Origin: Flexithrix dorotheae DSM 6795
GTDB lineage: Bacteria > Bacteroidota > Bacteroidia > Cytophagales > Flammeovirgaceae
DNA: 64,000 nucleotides
Assembly (NCBI RefSeq): GCF_000379765.1
Contig: NZ_KB903465.1
Location: 310,001 to 374,000, forward strand
Direction of reading: 5' to 3'
The notes under the pieces are model-generated. The model made no database searches. It was not told where the DNA came from and worked only from the letters and a program-made list of their open reading frames with translations. Below are positions 20,249-30,296 of the stretch, piece after piece (positions within the stretch are counted from its first letter, which is position 1; the number at the start of each line of letters is the position of its first letter). The translations under genes and the position numbers were made by a program.

Positions 20249-21115
20249 ATGCGAATAATTGGATATTATCTTTCTTTACCCTTTATCTACCTCACCTCAA
20301 TTCTACCTTTTCGGATTCTGTATTTACTATCGGATATACTCAACTTTTTCATTTTCAATCTAATCGGATACAGGAAAAAGGTAATTCTGGAAAATTTGAC
20401 TAAATCCTTTCCAGAAAAATCCCCGAAAGAAATTCACATGATTTATAAAGACTTTTGTCGTTTTTTCTGTGACCTGACATTAGAGTCAGTTAAATTATTA
20501 ACCATTTCAGAAAAAAAACTCCGGGAAATTGTCTTTTTTGAAGACCCTTCACTTTTTGAAAAATATTTTAAAGAACACCAAAGTGTCATCCTTGTTTTAG
20601 GACATTTTGGAAATTGGGAACTTGCCGGGGCAAGACTCAGTCTGGAGGCTATTCACCAGCTAGTGGTGATCTATCACCCTCTGGGTAATAAACATTTCGA
20701 TAAACTGGTACATAAACTAAGATCCAGAACGGGAACAGAATTACTTTCTATGAATGAGACATTGAGAGGCATGATAAAAAACAAAAACAGGGTAACCGCT
20801 ACAGGATTTGTTGGAGATCAAAGACCATCCCCTACTGCTGATATTCATATGACCTTTTTAAATCAGGAAACAACAGTTTTTAATGGGACCGAAAAAATCG
20901 CAAAAAAATTTAAATATCCGGTGATTTATTTATCCGTAAAGCCCAGGAAAAGAGGACTATATGAAATAAAAACCGATCTGCTTTGTGAAAATCCTGAACT
21001 AACAAAAGAAGAGGAAATTTCCAAAATGCACATGAAACGACTTGAGGAGGATATAAAGGAAAATCCAGCCTATTGGCTTTGGTCACATGATCGATGGAAA
21101 TACAACAGACAATAA
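20249..21115 (+). CDS. Lysophospholipid / lipid A acyltransferase (LpxL/HtrB family)
   Basis: The 288-residue protein belongs to the LpxL/HtrB lipid acyltransferase family, which adds a secondary acyl chain to lipid A or a related lipid at the inner membrane. An N-terminal hydrophobic segment (about residues 5-45) anchors it. The catalytic motif VLGHFGNWELAG holds the HxxxxE pair near residue 118. A second conserved segment, GDQRPS, follows near 195, and the C-terminus ends with the family's P--Y-W-HDRWK motif. It is a single gene, converging within 3 bases of the lipoprotein gene. In Bacteroidota some members make aminolipids, so the exact acceptor is open. Confidence 0.9.
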   Translation: MRIIGYYLSLPFIYLTSILPFRILYLLSDILNFFIFNLIGYRKKVILENLTKSFPEKSPKEIHMIYKDFCRFFCDLTLESVKLLTISEKKLREIVFFEDPSLFEKYFKEHQSVILVLGHFGNWELAGARLSLEAIHQLVVIYHPLGNKHFDKLVHKLRSRTGTELLSMNETLRGMIKNKNRVTATGFVGDQRPSPTADIHMTFLNQETTVFNGTEKIAKKFKYPVIYLSVKPRKRGLYEIKTDLLCENPELTKEEEISKMHMKRLEEDIKENPAYWLWSHDRWKYNRQ

Positions 21116-21118
21116 TTT

Positions 21119-21427
21119 TCATTCCATACAACAATCCGGAACAACAGTTACAAATAAGGAATCATCCTCTGGAAAAATAAAACCTTTCCGAATCAAAAAT
21201 TCATTGATCAGTAAGCTATCCAATTCCCCTTCATCAAACTTTACTGTCAAATTTCCAATTTCATGCTCATAATTCACATAATAAATCCCCTTAACCATAA
21301 GTAAAGAATCTTCCATAAGACTCCCACAGTTTTCACATTTAATTTCCAGCTGGATATCTTTTTTTTCCAATCTCTTGCAAGAAATAATCCCCACCAACAG
21401 AAGCATTAAAATATATAAAAATCTCAT
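21119..21427 (-). CDS. Lipoprotein with a heavy-metal-associated (HMA)-like domain
   Basis: Residues 1-17 are a lipoprotein signal with lipobox ending at Cys17 (GIISC). The 85-residue mature part looks like one HMA ferredoxin-like fold: IKCENC with Cys31 and Cys34, then GI-YV near 48-52, a basic/acidic strand LTVKFDEG and a helix ending with LIRKGF. The classic GMTC is replaced by KCENCG, and the spacing is C-x-x-C. A second Cys pair sits at the end (PDCCME). It may bind copper or another metal at the cell surface. It is divergent from the FAH gene and converges with the acyltransferase. Confidence 0.6.
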   Translation of the reverse strand: MRFLYILMLLLVGIISCKRLEKKDIQLEIKCENCGSLMEDSLLMVKGIYYVNYEHEIGNLTVKFDEGELDSLLINEFLIRKGFIFPEDDSLFVTVVPDCCME

Positions 21428-21538
21428 TGTTATAAATAAAAATTTTTGTCCCTCATGATGAAAAAACTATGATCCGATTACCATGAAAGCAAAATTTGTC
21501 CTAATTTTCCCAAAAAGTACCACAAGATAAAAAGAGAA

Positions 21539-22150
21539 ATGAAGATTTTAGCTATTGGAAGAAATTATACTGAACACATTGCCGAATTAAATAATGAAAG
21601 ACCCGATGAACCGGTAATTTTCACCAAGCCTGACAATGCATTATTAATCAAGAACAAACCATTTTACTATCCCGATTATACCAAAGACATTCATCACGAA
21701 GTAGAAATTGTTATTAAAATTTGCGAAGCCGGGAAATGTATAGATAAAAGATTTGCCCATAAATATTATAATGAAGTAGGTCTGGGTATTGATTTTACAG
21801 CCAGAGATCTTCAGGCTAAAGCCAAATCAAAAGGCCTTCCATGGGCACTAGCCAAAGGATTCGACCACTCCGCACCAGTTTCAGATTTCGTCCCTAAAAC
21901 AAATTATGAGGATTTACAAAACCTGAACTTTAGTCTTAAAGTTAACGGGGAAGAAAGGCAAAAAGGGAATACCAGCCATATGCTCTATCCTATCGATGAA
22001 ATTGTTTCTTACATCTCCCAATTCATCACCTTAAAAAAAGGTGATATTATTTTCACAGGAACACCCAAAGGAGTAGGCCCAATCCAGATTGGGGACCGGC
22101 TTGAAGGATTTATTGAAGATAAAAAGTTTATGGATTTTGAGGTGAAATAG
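21539..22150 (+). CDS. Fumarylacetoacetate hydrolase (FAH) family protein
   Basis: The 203-residue protein is a single FAH domain of the acylpyruvase/YcgM type. Such enzymes cleave or isomerise 2-oxo acids with a divalent metal. Visible motifs are IGRNYTEH near residue 6, FTKPDNAL near 30, the metal ligands HHEVEIVI (Glu near 56), GIDFTARDLQ near 88 and GTPKGVGP near 180. It lacks the extra N-terminal domain of the larger HpcE/FAH enzymes. Substrate not determinable. The stop is 16 bases from the convergent stop of the next gene, inside the hairpin at 22159-22191. Confidence 0.9.
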   Translation: MKILAIGRNYTEHIAELNNERPDEPVIFTKPDNALLIKNKPFYYPDYTKDIHHEVEIVIKICEAGKCIDKRFAHKYYNEVGLGIDFTARDLQAKAKSKGLPWALAKGFDHSAPVSDFVPKTNYEDLQNLNFSLKVNGEERQKGNTSHMLYPIDEIVSYISQFITLKKGDIIFTGTPKGVGPIQIGDRLEGFIEDKKFMDFEVK

Positions 22151-22158
22151 TCAATTTT

Positions 22159-22191
22159 CCAGGATGCTAAGAAGCCATCTTAACATCCTGG
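22159..22191. terminator. Long hairpin overlapping the stop codon of the Cys-motif gene
   Basis: CCAGGATG (22159-22166) pairs with CATCCTGG (22184-22191), and TAAGA (22168-22172) with TCTTA (22178-22182), around an AGCCA loop. It spans the convergent 3' ends and covers the last codons and stop of the - strand gene. T-tracts are weak, so termination is probable rather than certain. Confidence 0.55.
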
Positions 22192-23123
22192 GTAATTTGC
22201 TCCAATTCCATTTGAAGTTCCTTGGTTATTGAAACACTATCATGCAAAGAAATTTCCTGAACCAGTCTTTCTATTTCACCAATCAATTCGGTATTCAAAT
22301 TCAATCCAACTCTTTTAGTCTCAATATCAACATAAGTAGCTTCATTCTTCTCTTCTATATCTTCAAATTCCTTTGTTTTTTCAAGTACATACTCTGCCAG
22401 ATGATGGTTGAATAAAACAATCATCAATTTTGATGCAGCTAAATCATAAAAGTTATGAGCCGCCAGCTGATAATCCATTTGGCTGGCAATTTTTTCTGTT
22501 AACTGTAATAAATGAGATTTAACGTGCTCATTAATTTTGACATCTGATTCCAATTTTGTCAACAGTTTATCCTTTTCTTTTTTTAGCTTTTTTGACTTAT
22601 TCAGTTTTTCTTCTGAAAATAAAAGATTGTCTGTCAGTAATTCGTGAATTTTTCCCTTTTCACTTGTCTTCCTTATGTTTCCTGTTCCATTACAACAGAA
22701 ACATTTTTCTTCATTGAATTCTGTTTCAAGTAAATCGTGATACCCATCCATAATACCATCTCCACCACAAACTACACAGTGTGATATTTGAGTAGACCGA
22801 TAAAATAAATAGGCAAATACCAACAAAGGGAGGCTATAAATTGTAATAATATACCAATCATAAATATCAATTCCCTTTCCTTCCGGACTGTTGTACAAGC
22901 CAAATATTAAACTACTTAAAAGGATAAAAACATATTCAAGAATAAGGAAACAATTTGACACTATAAAGCCAAGCGGAATAGCTGCAAATTTGAATTTGAA
23001 CAGATGAGTATAAAGCGCTGGTTCTTTAATTAAATCCTTGGCTTTTAAACTTTCTACACTTCCCCACAGCATTACCATATACATAAATACCAGCCCATTT
23101 AATATTACTAAAGTGAGAATCAT
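22167..23123 (-). CDS. Membrane protein with two DnaJ-type CxxCxGxG motifs
   Basis: Four hydrophobic segments lie in residues 1-108 (about 3-22, 45-59, 60-76 and 90-108). Then come two zinc-finger-type motifs typical of the DnaJ Cys-rich domain: CVVCGGDG at 116-123 and CFCCNGTG at 141-148, enough for one zinc site. Residues 150-318 are helical, charged and probably coiled coil (for example KLNKSKKLKKEKDKLLTK). No J domain is present. The family is not one I recognise. It is separated by 130 bases from the OmpA-like gene on the same strand, which may be cotranscribed. Confidence 0.68.
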   Translation of the reverse strand: MILTLVILNGLVFMYMVMLWGSVESLKAKDLIKEPALYTHLFKFKFAAIPLGFIVSNCFLILEYVFILLSSLIFGLYNSPEGKGIDIYDWYIITIYSLPLLVFAYLFYRSTQISHCVVCGGDGIMDGYHDLLETEFNEEKCFCCNGTGNIRKTSEKGKIHELLTDNLLFSEEKLNKSKKLKKEKDKLLTKLESDVKINEHVKSHLLQLTEKIASQMDYQLAAHNFYDLAASKLMIVLFNHHLAEYVLEKTKEFEDIEEKNEATYVDIETKRVGLNLNTELIGEIERLVQEISLHDSVSITKELQMELEQITQDVKMAS

Positions 23124-23253
23124 ATATTTTTTATTTATCTAGAAATCAGGTAGAAGAACAAAAGGAATTCATTCTGAAAAAGAAATTTCTTTAAATTCTA
23201 ACACTTGAAATAGAACTCTATTTCATGCTGAAGGTATTTGTATACAAAAGGAA

Positions 23254-25116
23254 TTAATTATTACAGTTCTCACAATAAATCATGTCCAGAAAATTTCTAT
23301 CTGAGAGTTGGAAACTCATTCCTCCTTTCGGTATTGCTAAAAACAGATTACATACACGTTCAGAGTCCAATTCTAGAGCTTTCATCCAAACATTTTGTAT
23401 ATGCTTCCTATTAAGCTGGTTGATATTAAGATTCAGATAATAAAATATAAGCTCAGAATCAACATCACTTTCAAATATACGGTTTTCCAAAACAGAATTT
23501 GCTAATTCATAATTACTATAAGAAGCAAAATATTTTGCAATAATGAATATCTGAGTATCATTTAATTCCAGCTTTTTGTAGCTGCGAAACACCTCATTTA
23601 TTACCCTATCCTTTTTTGTAAACTCCTGCCGTTTAAAAAGGTAATATGAAAGAAGGTTATAATAATTTATCTGTAACCTAGTGATAAGACTTTGTTCAAA
23701 ACCTAGTTTTTTCAATTCTCTAATTGAGTGTTGCAGGTCAGCTTCATTTGTTTCACTTTCACCATATTTCCATAACTTAAGCTTCAATGCAGTTAGGTTA
23801 TACTTGATTTTTGCATTTCCAGGAAATTGATCAGAAAGGGCTTTAAAAACAGAAATTTGTTCCTTCAATTCTTCCTTTGATTCATCAGCGGAGAAACCAA
23901 ATATGGCGAAATTATTATAAAGAGAGCCAAAAATTGATATTTTCGGTACTTCAAGAGAATCTATAAATTGCTCTGGCAGTTGATTCTTTTCAATTTTATC
24001 CAGAATGATTTGCTGAAGAAAAAGAACCTCTTCCAGGTTTCTGTCCTTTACCTTTTGATTAAAGAGTATTTTTAAACTCTCCTGATTTTCCTCCTCATAC
24101 TCAAAGCGTTTTTGTAAACTCAGCTCAATTTCAGCTCTTCTGTGTTTTTTAAAATATGATTCTAAATCTTTGCTAATATACTTTTTCCCAACTTCAATTT
24201 TAACCTGATCTTTTGAAAGTTTCATCAGGTACTCATATTTAGTCCCTTTTATATCCCTTCTAAATGCATTCCAGGCTTCGCTAATACTAATTTCAGATTG
24301 AATCTCCGGTGTTTGATATTCTTGTAAAGCCTCGATAATACTACTTGCTCTTCCATTTTGCAGTTCCTTATTTCTCTGTTCGTCACCCTCAATTGAGGAA
24401 TAGGCTCTGATTCTGATTTTTTGAATATTAAAATCCGTAAGCTTTAGTGAATCATAAATAGGTTTTATATCTTCCTGGTTAAACTCAATCTTATTTTTCT
24501 CAAAAGGGATCGTAAACCTAATCTTTTTTACGACCTCCTCATATTTCTTAAGAATGGTGGACCTTTCGATGGTATCTTTAAAAAGTCCCATTGGAAGCAA
24601 TTCCCAAAGGTTATCTTCTAGGTTTATAAAATGATGATAATTACACCAATATTTATTTTGAATAGTAAGGAGATTAAACTCCGTATCAAGTGATTTAAAA
24701 TTTTTAGGCAACTCTCCATACCTGATAGAAACAAACCCATTTTCACGATCAATTTTGTTTTCTAACATTTGTTTTCTAAATACAGGAGGCATTAAAAAAC
24801 CTTTTAGATCAGCATCATGATTCTTCTCATCGCATCCAAATTGATCGGAAGTCACAATTTCTATCACTACTCCATCCCATTTTTTATCAAAAATCAAATC
24901 CAAATATTCCTTGTGGGTAAAATCTATAAAAATAGTTTCATCCACTACAGAAATCCCAATTTTATACTCTTTGGGAATGGTAGTGTAAACCCTTAGGTAT
25001 TTTTTACATTTTTTAGTTTTATTCTCACTAGGATTCTTTAGTCCATATTTTTCCAATTTTTGCTGCCCATACAAAATGAAAGGAAAAAACAAGCATATGA
25101 ATAAGATATTTCTCAT
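23254..25116 (-). CDS. Exported protein with an OmpA-C-like segment
   Basis: Residues 1-17 are a signal peptide (ICLFFPFILYGQ). Residues about 230-340 resemble an OmpA/MotB peptidoglycan-binding region: IRIRAYSSIEGDEQRNKEL, then GRASSIIEAL, and LESYFKKHRRAEIELS. The usual D-x(10)-NxxLSxxRA pattern is altered, and the match is partial. Residues 360-620 are helical and look like degenerate TPR-type repeats. It is probably periplasmic and may tether to the wall. It is the upstream neighbour of the Cys-motif membrane protein. Function unknown. Confidence 0.62.
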   Translation of the reverse strand: MRNILFICLFFPFILYGQQKLEKYGLKNPSENKTKKCKKYLRVYTTIPKEYKIGISVVDETIFIDFTHKEYLDLIFDKKWDGVVIEIVTSDQFGCDEKNHDADLKGFLMPPVFRKQMLENKIDRENGFVSIRYGELPKNFKSLDTEFNLLTIQNKYWCNYHHFINLEDNLWELLPMGLFKDTIERSTILKKYEEVVKKIRFTIPFEKNKIEFNQEDIKPIYDSLKLTDFNIQKIRIRAYSSIEGDEQRNKELQNGRASSIIEALQEYQTPEIQSEISISEAWNAFRRDIKGTKYEYLMKLSKDQVKIEVGKKYISKDLESYFKKHRRAEIELSLQKRFEYEEENQESLKILFNQKVKDRNLEEVLFLQQIILDKIEKNQLPEQFIDSLEVPKISIFGSLYNNFAIFGFSADESKEELKEQISVFKALSDQFPGNAKIKYNLTALKLKLWKYGESETNEADLQHSIRELKKLGFEQSLITRLQINYYNLLSYYLFKRQEFTKKDRVINEVFRSYKKLELNDTQIFIIAKYFASYSNYELANSVLENRIFESDVDSELIFYYLNLNINQLNRKHIQNVWMKALELDSERVCNLFLAIPKGGMSFQLSDRNFLDMIYCENCNN

Positions 25117-25569
25117 TGGTGGAAAAAAGCAATTAAATTAAAAGTATTCATACATTTAGTTGATTTCAAATCCTCAGGAGAAAAGAAAGTATCTGGATAT
25201 TTTATATTTTGGTAATTAAATTACGCCATTCAAACAATATTAATAGATTTCCTTTAATAATGAAGGATACTATGCAAAATCATCCAGAACAATCCTACTA
25301 AAAAAACAGGTATTTTTACTTAATTTACCTAAGTTTAATTACTTAATTCATTATCATTAACTGAATACTTTTCAACTAAAACGGTGGGCTGCAAGACCAA
25401 AAAAAATCATCGGAAACGTTTGAATAAGCGATACTCACAGCTTTCCCCAAACCCTTCTATTTAGAATATATCAAAATAACATTCGCTTATTTCAATAGTT
25501 TGTTTTGTAAGCAGTTGAGGACTAAATTTGGTTCGAAAATATTAACAATCAATCCTAAAAATAAAATCG
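25117..25569. other. Upstream region of the sdh operon
   Basis: About 450 AT-rich bases between the divergent OmpA-like gene and sdhC, so it must contain promoters for both. No TAnnTTTG match was found. No coding region or relic was seen. Confidence 0.4.
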
Positions 25570-26250
25570 ATGAGTTGGTTTACAAAGACCTTAACGAGTT
25601 CAATTGGTCGAAAGCTGATGATGGCCCTGACAGGCCTGTTCCTTATCACTTTTCTAATTATTCACGCTTCAGGAAATTTACAATTATTGGCTAATGATGG
25701 AGGAAAGGCCTTTAATCTGTACACAAAATTTATGACGACAAGTCCAATCATTAAAACAGTTTCTTATATTCTTTACACCTCCATAATTGTCCATGTGATT
25801 TGGGCAATTTTACTTACGCGACTTAATGTTTCGGCAAGACCACAGAAATATGAGTATGACAAACTAGGGCAAAGTAGCACCTGGGCATCCAGGAGTATGA
25901 TGCTATTAGGTACAATCATCCTTATTTTCCTTGTAATTCATATGAAAACCTTCTGGTTTGTTTACAAGTTTGGCGAGATAGGAATGGTTACTTATGATGG
26001 AGTTGAATACAAAGACTTATATACTGTGGTAGTTAATGCCTTCAAAAATCCATTGTATACTGGTTTTTATGTGGTTTCGATGGTATTTTTAGCTTTCCAC
26101 CTGGCACATGGGTTTTGGAGTGGTTTCCAGACTTTGGGTTTAAATCATAAAAAATATACCCCATTGATAAAAACTGTTGGGTTAATTATCGCCATTGTGA
26201 TTCCAGTGGTATTCGCCATTCAGCCGGTCTATGTTTTGCTATTTGCTTAA
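25570..26250 (+). CDS. sdhC: Succinate dehydrogenase cytochrome b subunit
   Basis: The membrane anchor of respiratory complex II (succinate:quinone oxidoreductase). The 226-residue protein has five hydrophobic helices and the conserved His residues that ligate heme b (LIIHASGN near 30, SIIVHVIW near 75, LVIHMKTF near 118, AFHLAHGF near 177). The single anchor subunit is the B-type arrangement of Bacteroidota and Epsilonproteobacteria. It is the first gene of the sdhC-sdhA-sdhB operon. Confidence 0.95.
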   Translation: MSWFTKTLTSSIGRKLMMALTGLFLITFLIIHASGNLQLLANDGGKAFNLYTKFMTTSPIIKTVSYILYTSIIVHVIWAILLTRLNVSARPQKYEYDKLGQSSTWASRSMMLLGTIILIFLVIHMKTFWFVYKFGEIGMVTYDGVEYKDLYTVVVNAFKNPLYTGFYVVSMVFLAFHLAHGFWSGFQTLGLNHKKYTPLIKTVGLIIAIVIPVVFAIQPVYVLLFA

Positions 26251-26394
26251 CCAAACAATTGACCCTGAAAATCAATTATAATGTTAAGAAACAATTTTAT
26301 ACTTATTTGCCTAAAGTGTTTCCTTTCAAAGCCTGATATTTCAGCCATGAATCTCACTTTTGATGGCAATGCATAACAATAGAAAATTGAAAAT

Positions 26395-28308
26395 ATGAAC
26401 TTAGATTCTAAAATACCTGAAGGCCCATTAGCAGAAAAGTGGACCAAACATAAATTTAACGTAAAGCTTGTCAACCCTGCCAATAAAAGAAAATACGAAA
26501 TTATTGTGGTAGGAACCGGACTGGCAGGTGCATCTGCTGCAGCTTCTCTTGCAGAATTAGGCTACAATGTAAAAGCATTTTGTTTCCAGGATAGTCCAAG
26601 AAGAGCACATAGTATTGCTGCTCAGGGTGGAATAAATGCTGCAAAAAACTATCAGAATGATGGCGACAGCGTTTTCCGATTATTCTACGATACAATTAAA
26701 GGTGGTGATTACCGATCAAGAGAGGGAAATGTTCACCGTCTTGCAGAAGTTAGTGTTAACATCATCGACCAGTGTGTGGCCCAGGGTGTGCCATTTGCCA
26801 GAGATTATGGAGGGTTACTGGCCAACCGGTCTTTCGGTGGCGCACAAGTATCCAGAACCTTCTATGCCCGAGGCCAAACGGGACAACAGTTACTCTTAGG
26901 AGCTTATAGCGCACTTTCAAGGCAGGTTGCAGCTGGCAAAGTAAAACTATACAATAGAACAGAACTACTGGATGTAGTGGTGATTGACGGGAAAGCCCAG
27001 GGAATTGTAACCAGAAATCTGATTACAGGTAAAATTGAATCGCATTCCGCGCATGCGGTTTTATTGTGTAGTGGAGGTTACGGAAACGTATTCTTCTTAT
27101 CTACCAATGCAATGGGTAGTAATGCCACAGCCGCCTGGAGAGCACATAAAAAAGGAGCTTTATTTGCTAACCCTTGCTACACTCAGATTCACCCAACTTG
27201 TATTCCGGTGCATGGGACTTACCAGTCAAAGCTGACTTTAATGTCTGAGTCCTTGAGAAATGATGGTAGAGTTTGGGTACCCAAAGAGAAAGGAGATAAA
27301 AGAAAGCCAAGTGAAATTCCTGAAAACGAAAGGGATTATTATTTAGAAAGAAAATACCCTTCTTTTGGTAACCTTGTACCAAGAGATGTGGCTTCAAGAA
27401 ATGCCAAGTATGTTTGTGATGAGGGAAGAGGTGTTGGCTCAACCGGACTGGCAGTTTACCTTGATTTTGCTGATGCCATCAAAAGAGACGGCAGGGACGT
27501 GATTGAAGCCAAATACGGTAACCTTTTTGAAATGTACGAAAGGATTACCGATAGTGATCCATACAAGGAACCAATGATGATTTACCCCGCAGTTCACTAC
27601 ACCATGGGAGGACTTTGGGTTGACTATAATTTGATGACTTCCGTTCCTGGACTTTATGCACTTGGAGAATGTAATTTCTCAGATCATGGAGCCAACAGGC
27701 TGGGTGCAAGCGCCCTGATGCAAGGATTAGCAGACGGTTACTTCGTAATCCCGTATACCCTTGGAGATTACGTGTCACAAATGCCTTACGAAAAAGTATC
27801 CACAGATCATCCTGAATTCAAAAAATCGGAAGCCGAGGTAAAAGCACAAATTGATAAATTACTTTCCATAAATGGCTCTAAAACAGTGGATCAGTTCCAT
27901 AAAGAATTGGGACAGATTATGTGGGATTATTGCGGAATGAGCCGAACTGCTGAAGGTTTAACAAAAGCCAAAAAAATGGTGCAGGAACTTAGAGCTGAAT
28001 ATTGGAAAAACCTCAAAACCATTGGATCAAATGAAGAGTTGAACATCACCCTTGAAAAAGCTTACAGAGTGGCCGATTTTATGGAACTAGGGGAATTGAT
28101 GATTGATGATGCACTAATGAGAAACGAATCTTGTGGGGGCCACTTCAGAGAGGAATATCAGACTCCTGAAGGTGAAGCAAAGAGGGATGATGAAAACTTC
28201 TCGTTTGTTGGTGCATGGGAATATAAAGGAGAAAATGAGCAGGCTGTTTTACATAAAGAAGAATTGAAATTCGAAAATGTAAAACTTACTCAAAGAAGTT
28301 ATAAGTAA
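26395..28308 (+). CDS. sdhA: Succinate dehydrogenase/fumarate reductase flavoprotein subunit
   Basis: The catalytic subunit of complex II oxidises succinate to fumarate and holds covalent FAD. Visible are the FAD Rossmann motif [12 protein letters not shown] near residue 38, the flavin-attachment region [14 protein letters not shown], the [10 protein letters not shown] segment, the substrate-site segment [10 protein letters not shown] near 264 and the catalytic DVASRN near 330. At 637 residues it matches the longer Bacteroidota/Wolinella type rather than the 588-residue E. coli SdhA. It lies between sdhC and sdhB on the same strand, with 144 and 34 bases on either side. Confidence 0.98.
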   Translation: MNLDSKIPEGPLAEKWTKHKFNVKLVNPANKRKYEIIVVGTGLAGASAAASLAELGYNVKAFCFQDSPRRAHSIAAQGGINAAKNYQNDGDSVFRLFYDTIKGGDYRSREGNVHRLAEVSVNIIDQCVAQGVPFARDYGGLLANRSFGGAQVSRTFYARGQTGQQLLLGAYSALSRQVAAGKVKLYNRTELLDVVVIDGKAQGIVTRNLITGKIESHSAHAVLLCSGGYGNVFFLSTNAMGSNATAAWRAHKKGALFANPCYTQIHPTCIPVHGTYQSKLTLMSESLRNDGRVWVPKEKGDKRKPSEIPENERDYYLERKYPSFGNLVPRDVASRNAKYVCDEGRGVGSTGLAVYLDFADAIKRDGRDVIEAKYGNLFEMYERITDSDPYKEPMMIYPAVHYTMGGLWVDYNLMTSVPGLYALGECNFSDHGANRLGASALMQGLADGYFVIPYTLGDYVSQMPYEKVSTDHPEFKKSEAEVKAQIDKLLSINGSKTVDQFHKELGQIMWDYCGMSRTAEGLTKAKKMVQELRAEYWKNLKTIGSNEELNITLEKAYRVADFMELGELMIDDALMRNESCGGHFREEYQTPEGEAKRDDENFSFVGAWEYKGENEQAVLHKEELKFENVKLTQRSYK

Positions 28309-28342
28309 AAAGATATTTAGTGAATTAAAAAAATATTAAACT

Positions 28343-29095
28343 ATGAATTTAACACTTAAAGTGTGGAGGCAAAAAGATGCCAATTCAAAGGGGAAAATAG
28401 AAACTTATCCGGTAACTGATATCAGTTCGGATATGTCATTCCTGGAAATGCTTGATGTACTTAATGAGCAGTTACTTGAAAAAGGGGAAGATCCTGTAGC
28501 TTTTGACCATGACTGCCGGGAAGGAATTTGTGGAATGTGTAGTTTATTCATTAATGGAAGGCCGCATGGTCCGCAGAATGCTACCACTACCTGCCAGCTA
28601 CATATGAGGAAATTTAAAGATGGAGATACCATTTTTATTGAGCCCTGGAGAGCAAAAGCATTTCCTGTAGTGAAAGATTTGGTAGTTGACAGGACTGCCT
28701 TTGATAATATCATTCAGGCTGGAGGGTATATATCTGTAAGTACTGGTAATGCCAGAGATGCCAACGAAACTCCAATCCCTAAGGAAATAGCAGATCAGGC
28801 TATGGATGCTGCTTCCTGTATCGGTTGTGGCGCATGTGTAGCGGCTTGTAAGAATGCATCGGCCATGTTATTTGTAAGTGCAAAAGTATCGCAATTGGCT
28901 TTGCTTCCACAAGGAAAACCCGAAAAGCAAAAAAGAGTGGAAGCTATGGTAGCTCAAATGGACAAGGAAGGTTTTGGAGCATGTACCAATACAGGTGCTT
29001 GTGAGGCGGAATGCCCAAAAGAAATTTCCATTACCAATATTGCCAGAATGAACAGGGAATATTTCTCTGCCAAACTAAGCTCAAATAATACCTGA
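28343..29095 (+). CDS. sdhB: Succinate dehydrogenase/fumarate reductase iron-sulfur subunit
   Basis: The subunit passes electrons from SdhA flavin to the membrane anchor. It shows the [2Fe-2S] cysteines in [11 protein letters not shown] (Cys58, Cys63, Cys66) with a later Cys84, the [4Fe-4S] motif [13 protein letters not shown] and the third cluster motif [14 protein letters not shown]. The 250-residue length is normal. It is the last gene of the operon, followed by an intrinsic terminator 27 bases after the stop. Confidence 0.97.
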   Translation: MNLTLKVWRQKDANSKGKIETYPVTDISSDMSFLEMLDVLNEQLLEKGEDPVAFDHDCREGICGMCSLFINGRPHGPQNATTTCQLHMRKFKDGDTIFIEPWRAKAFPVVKDLVVDRTAFDNIIQAGGYISVSTGNARDANETPIPKEIADQAMDAASCIGCGACVAACKNASAMLFVSAKVSQLALLPQGKPEKQKRVEAMVAQMDKEGFGACTNTGACEAECPKEISITNIARMNREYFSAKLSSNNT

Positions 29096-29122
29096 GATTA
29101 AAATAGAGTATCAATATATAAC

Positions 29123-29151
29123 AAAGCCTTCCCATTTTGGAAGGCTTTTTT
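29123..29151 (+). terminator. Terminator of the sdh operon
   Basis: AAAGCCTTCC (29123-29132) and GGAAGGCTTT (29139-29148) form a perfect 10-bp stem with a T-run to 29151. Confidence 0.92.
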
Positions 29152-29277
29152 GTTTTTATTTATTTACCCAATTTTTTATGGCATTCCTTATTTTTCTCTA
29201 AATAATTATGTCTTTGCTTGACTTTTTCCTATATCATTTAGTAATATAGTAGAGAATAAAAATCTAACCCTTACATC

Positions 29278-29892
29278 TTGGAAAATTTAACCAAAAACTC
29301 ACCAAAACTATTAAAAGACTTTAAATATCAATTTCAACACCGGCATTTCAAATCTTTAATTGAAATGTACCAAAATATGGAAAGCCCGGAAGAAGAAAAC
29401 TCCGAGATTCTTAATATTTTAGCAAATGCCTATTTTGAAGTTGGAGATATTCCCAATGCTGTAACTGAAATTGATCATGCCCTGGCGCTTTCTCCCGACA
29501 AAGGAAGCCTACAACAAAACAAAAAAAACTTCATGCAATTCCAGGCCGTACTCAACACGGCAATTGAAGAAGTGAGAGCAGGCAAACATTCTACAGATAA
29601 TATCAATTATTTCAAATCAAATATCTCCCAGTTAATTTCCCAGGAATGTTTTGAAACCGCCATCAATCAATTGAAATTAATGGCAGAAGCCAGACAGGCC
29701 AAAACAACCAATATCCTCTGGATTGGATCATCCCTCAAGGATATTTATTTTAATGATAAAGCAATCATGTTCAAAGACAAATATGACAGAACTCTTCTTG
29801 AAGAAATGATATTTTATTATCTGAAATCCTGTAAACTATTTGATCCCGGCTACCAGCAGGTCCAGGGTGCATTAAAAAAATTAAAGGAATAA
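29278..29892 (+). CDS. TPR-like helical protein, 204 residues
   Basis: The frame opens with TTG at 29278; an in-frame TAA lies about 24 bases upstream and no earlier start exists, so TTG is the likely start. It has no signal peptide. Residues 20-70 contain one clear TPR (ILNILANAYFEVGDIPNAVT, then DHALALSPDKGSLQ) and the rest is helical. It probably mediates protein-protein contacts. Monocistronic, after the sdh terminator, and convergent with the NfeD-like gene. Function unknown. Confidence 0.68.
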   Translation: MENLTKNSPKLLKDFKYQFQHRHFKSLIEMYQNMESPEEENSEILNILANAYFEVGDIPNAVTEIDHALALSPDKGSLQQNKKNFMQFQAVLNTAIEEVRAGKHSTDNINYFKSNISQLISQECFETAINQLKLMAEARQAKTTNILWIGSSLKDIYFNDKAIMFKDKYDRTLLEEMIFYYLKSCKLFDPGYQQVQGALKKLKE

Positions 29893-29948
29893 TACCCAAA
29901 AGACCGGATGGAAATGTGAAAGCTGATTAAACCTTTAAAAAATCTAAA

Positions 29949-30296
29949 TTACTCTCCTTCAAATAAAGGACGGACCTTTAATACGGTGGTCATGGTTTTC
30001 CCAATCACTTTCACCTTTTCTCCTTTTCCAATAAAATCTCCATTAGTAGTGGCTTCATAGTGTTCATCATCAATCACGATTTTTCCTGCAGGCTTTAAAA
30101 CAGTATAAACTATGCCTATTTTTCCTATTAAATGATCAGGTTCCTCCAACATACTTGTCTGATTGTCACCAGTTAGCAGGGTTTGAATACCCTTTTTCCC
30201 CTGCAAAAATGGATTATCACCGAACAACAGTTTTCTGATTCCAAAAAAAGTGATCATGATAATCACCAGAAAAAAAATTATAATTCCTTCAAACAT
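29949..30296 (-). CDS. Short NfeD-like protein
   Basis: One transmembrane helix (about residues 4-22) precedes a charged linker and a C-terminal OB-fold domain (about 55-115). The motif IGKIGIVYTVLKPAGKI and the strand pair ending GKGEKVKVIG and TTVLKVRPL match the soluble NfeD domain. These short NfeD proteins act with flotillin- or stomatin-like partners at the membrane; no partner gene is adjacent here. Confidence 0.75.
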   Translation of the reverse strand: MFEGIIIFFLVIIMITFFGIRKLLFGDNPFLQGKKGIQTLLTGDNQTSMLEEPDHLIGKIGIVYTVLKPAGKIVIDDEHYEATTNGDFIGKGEKVKVIGKTMTTVLKVRPLFEGE

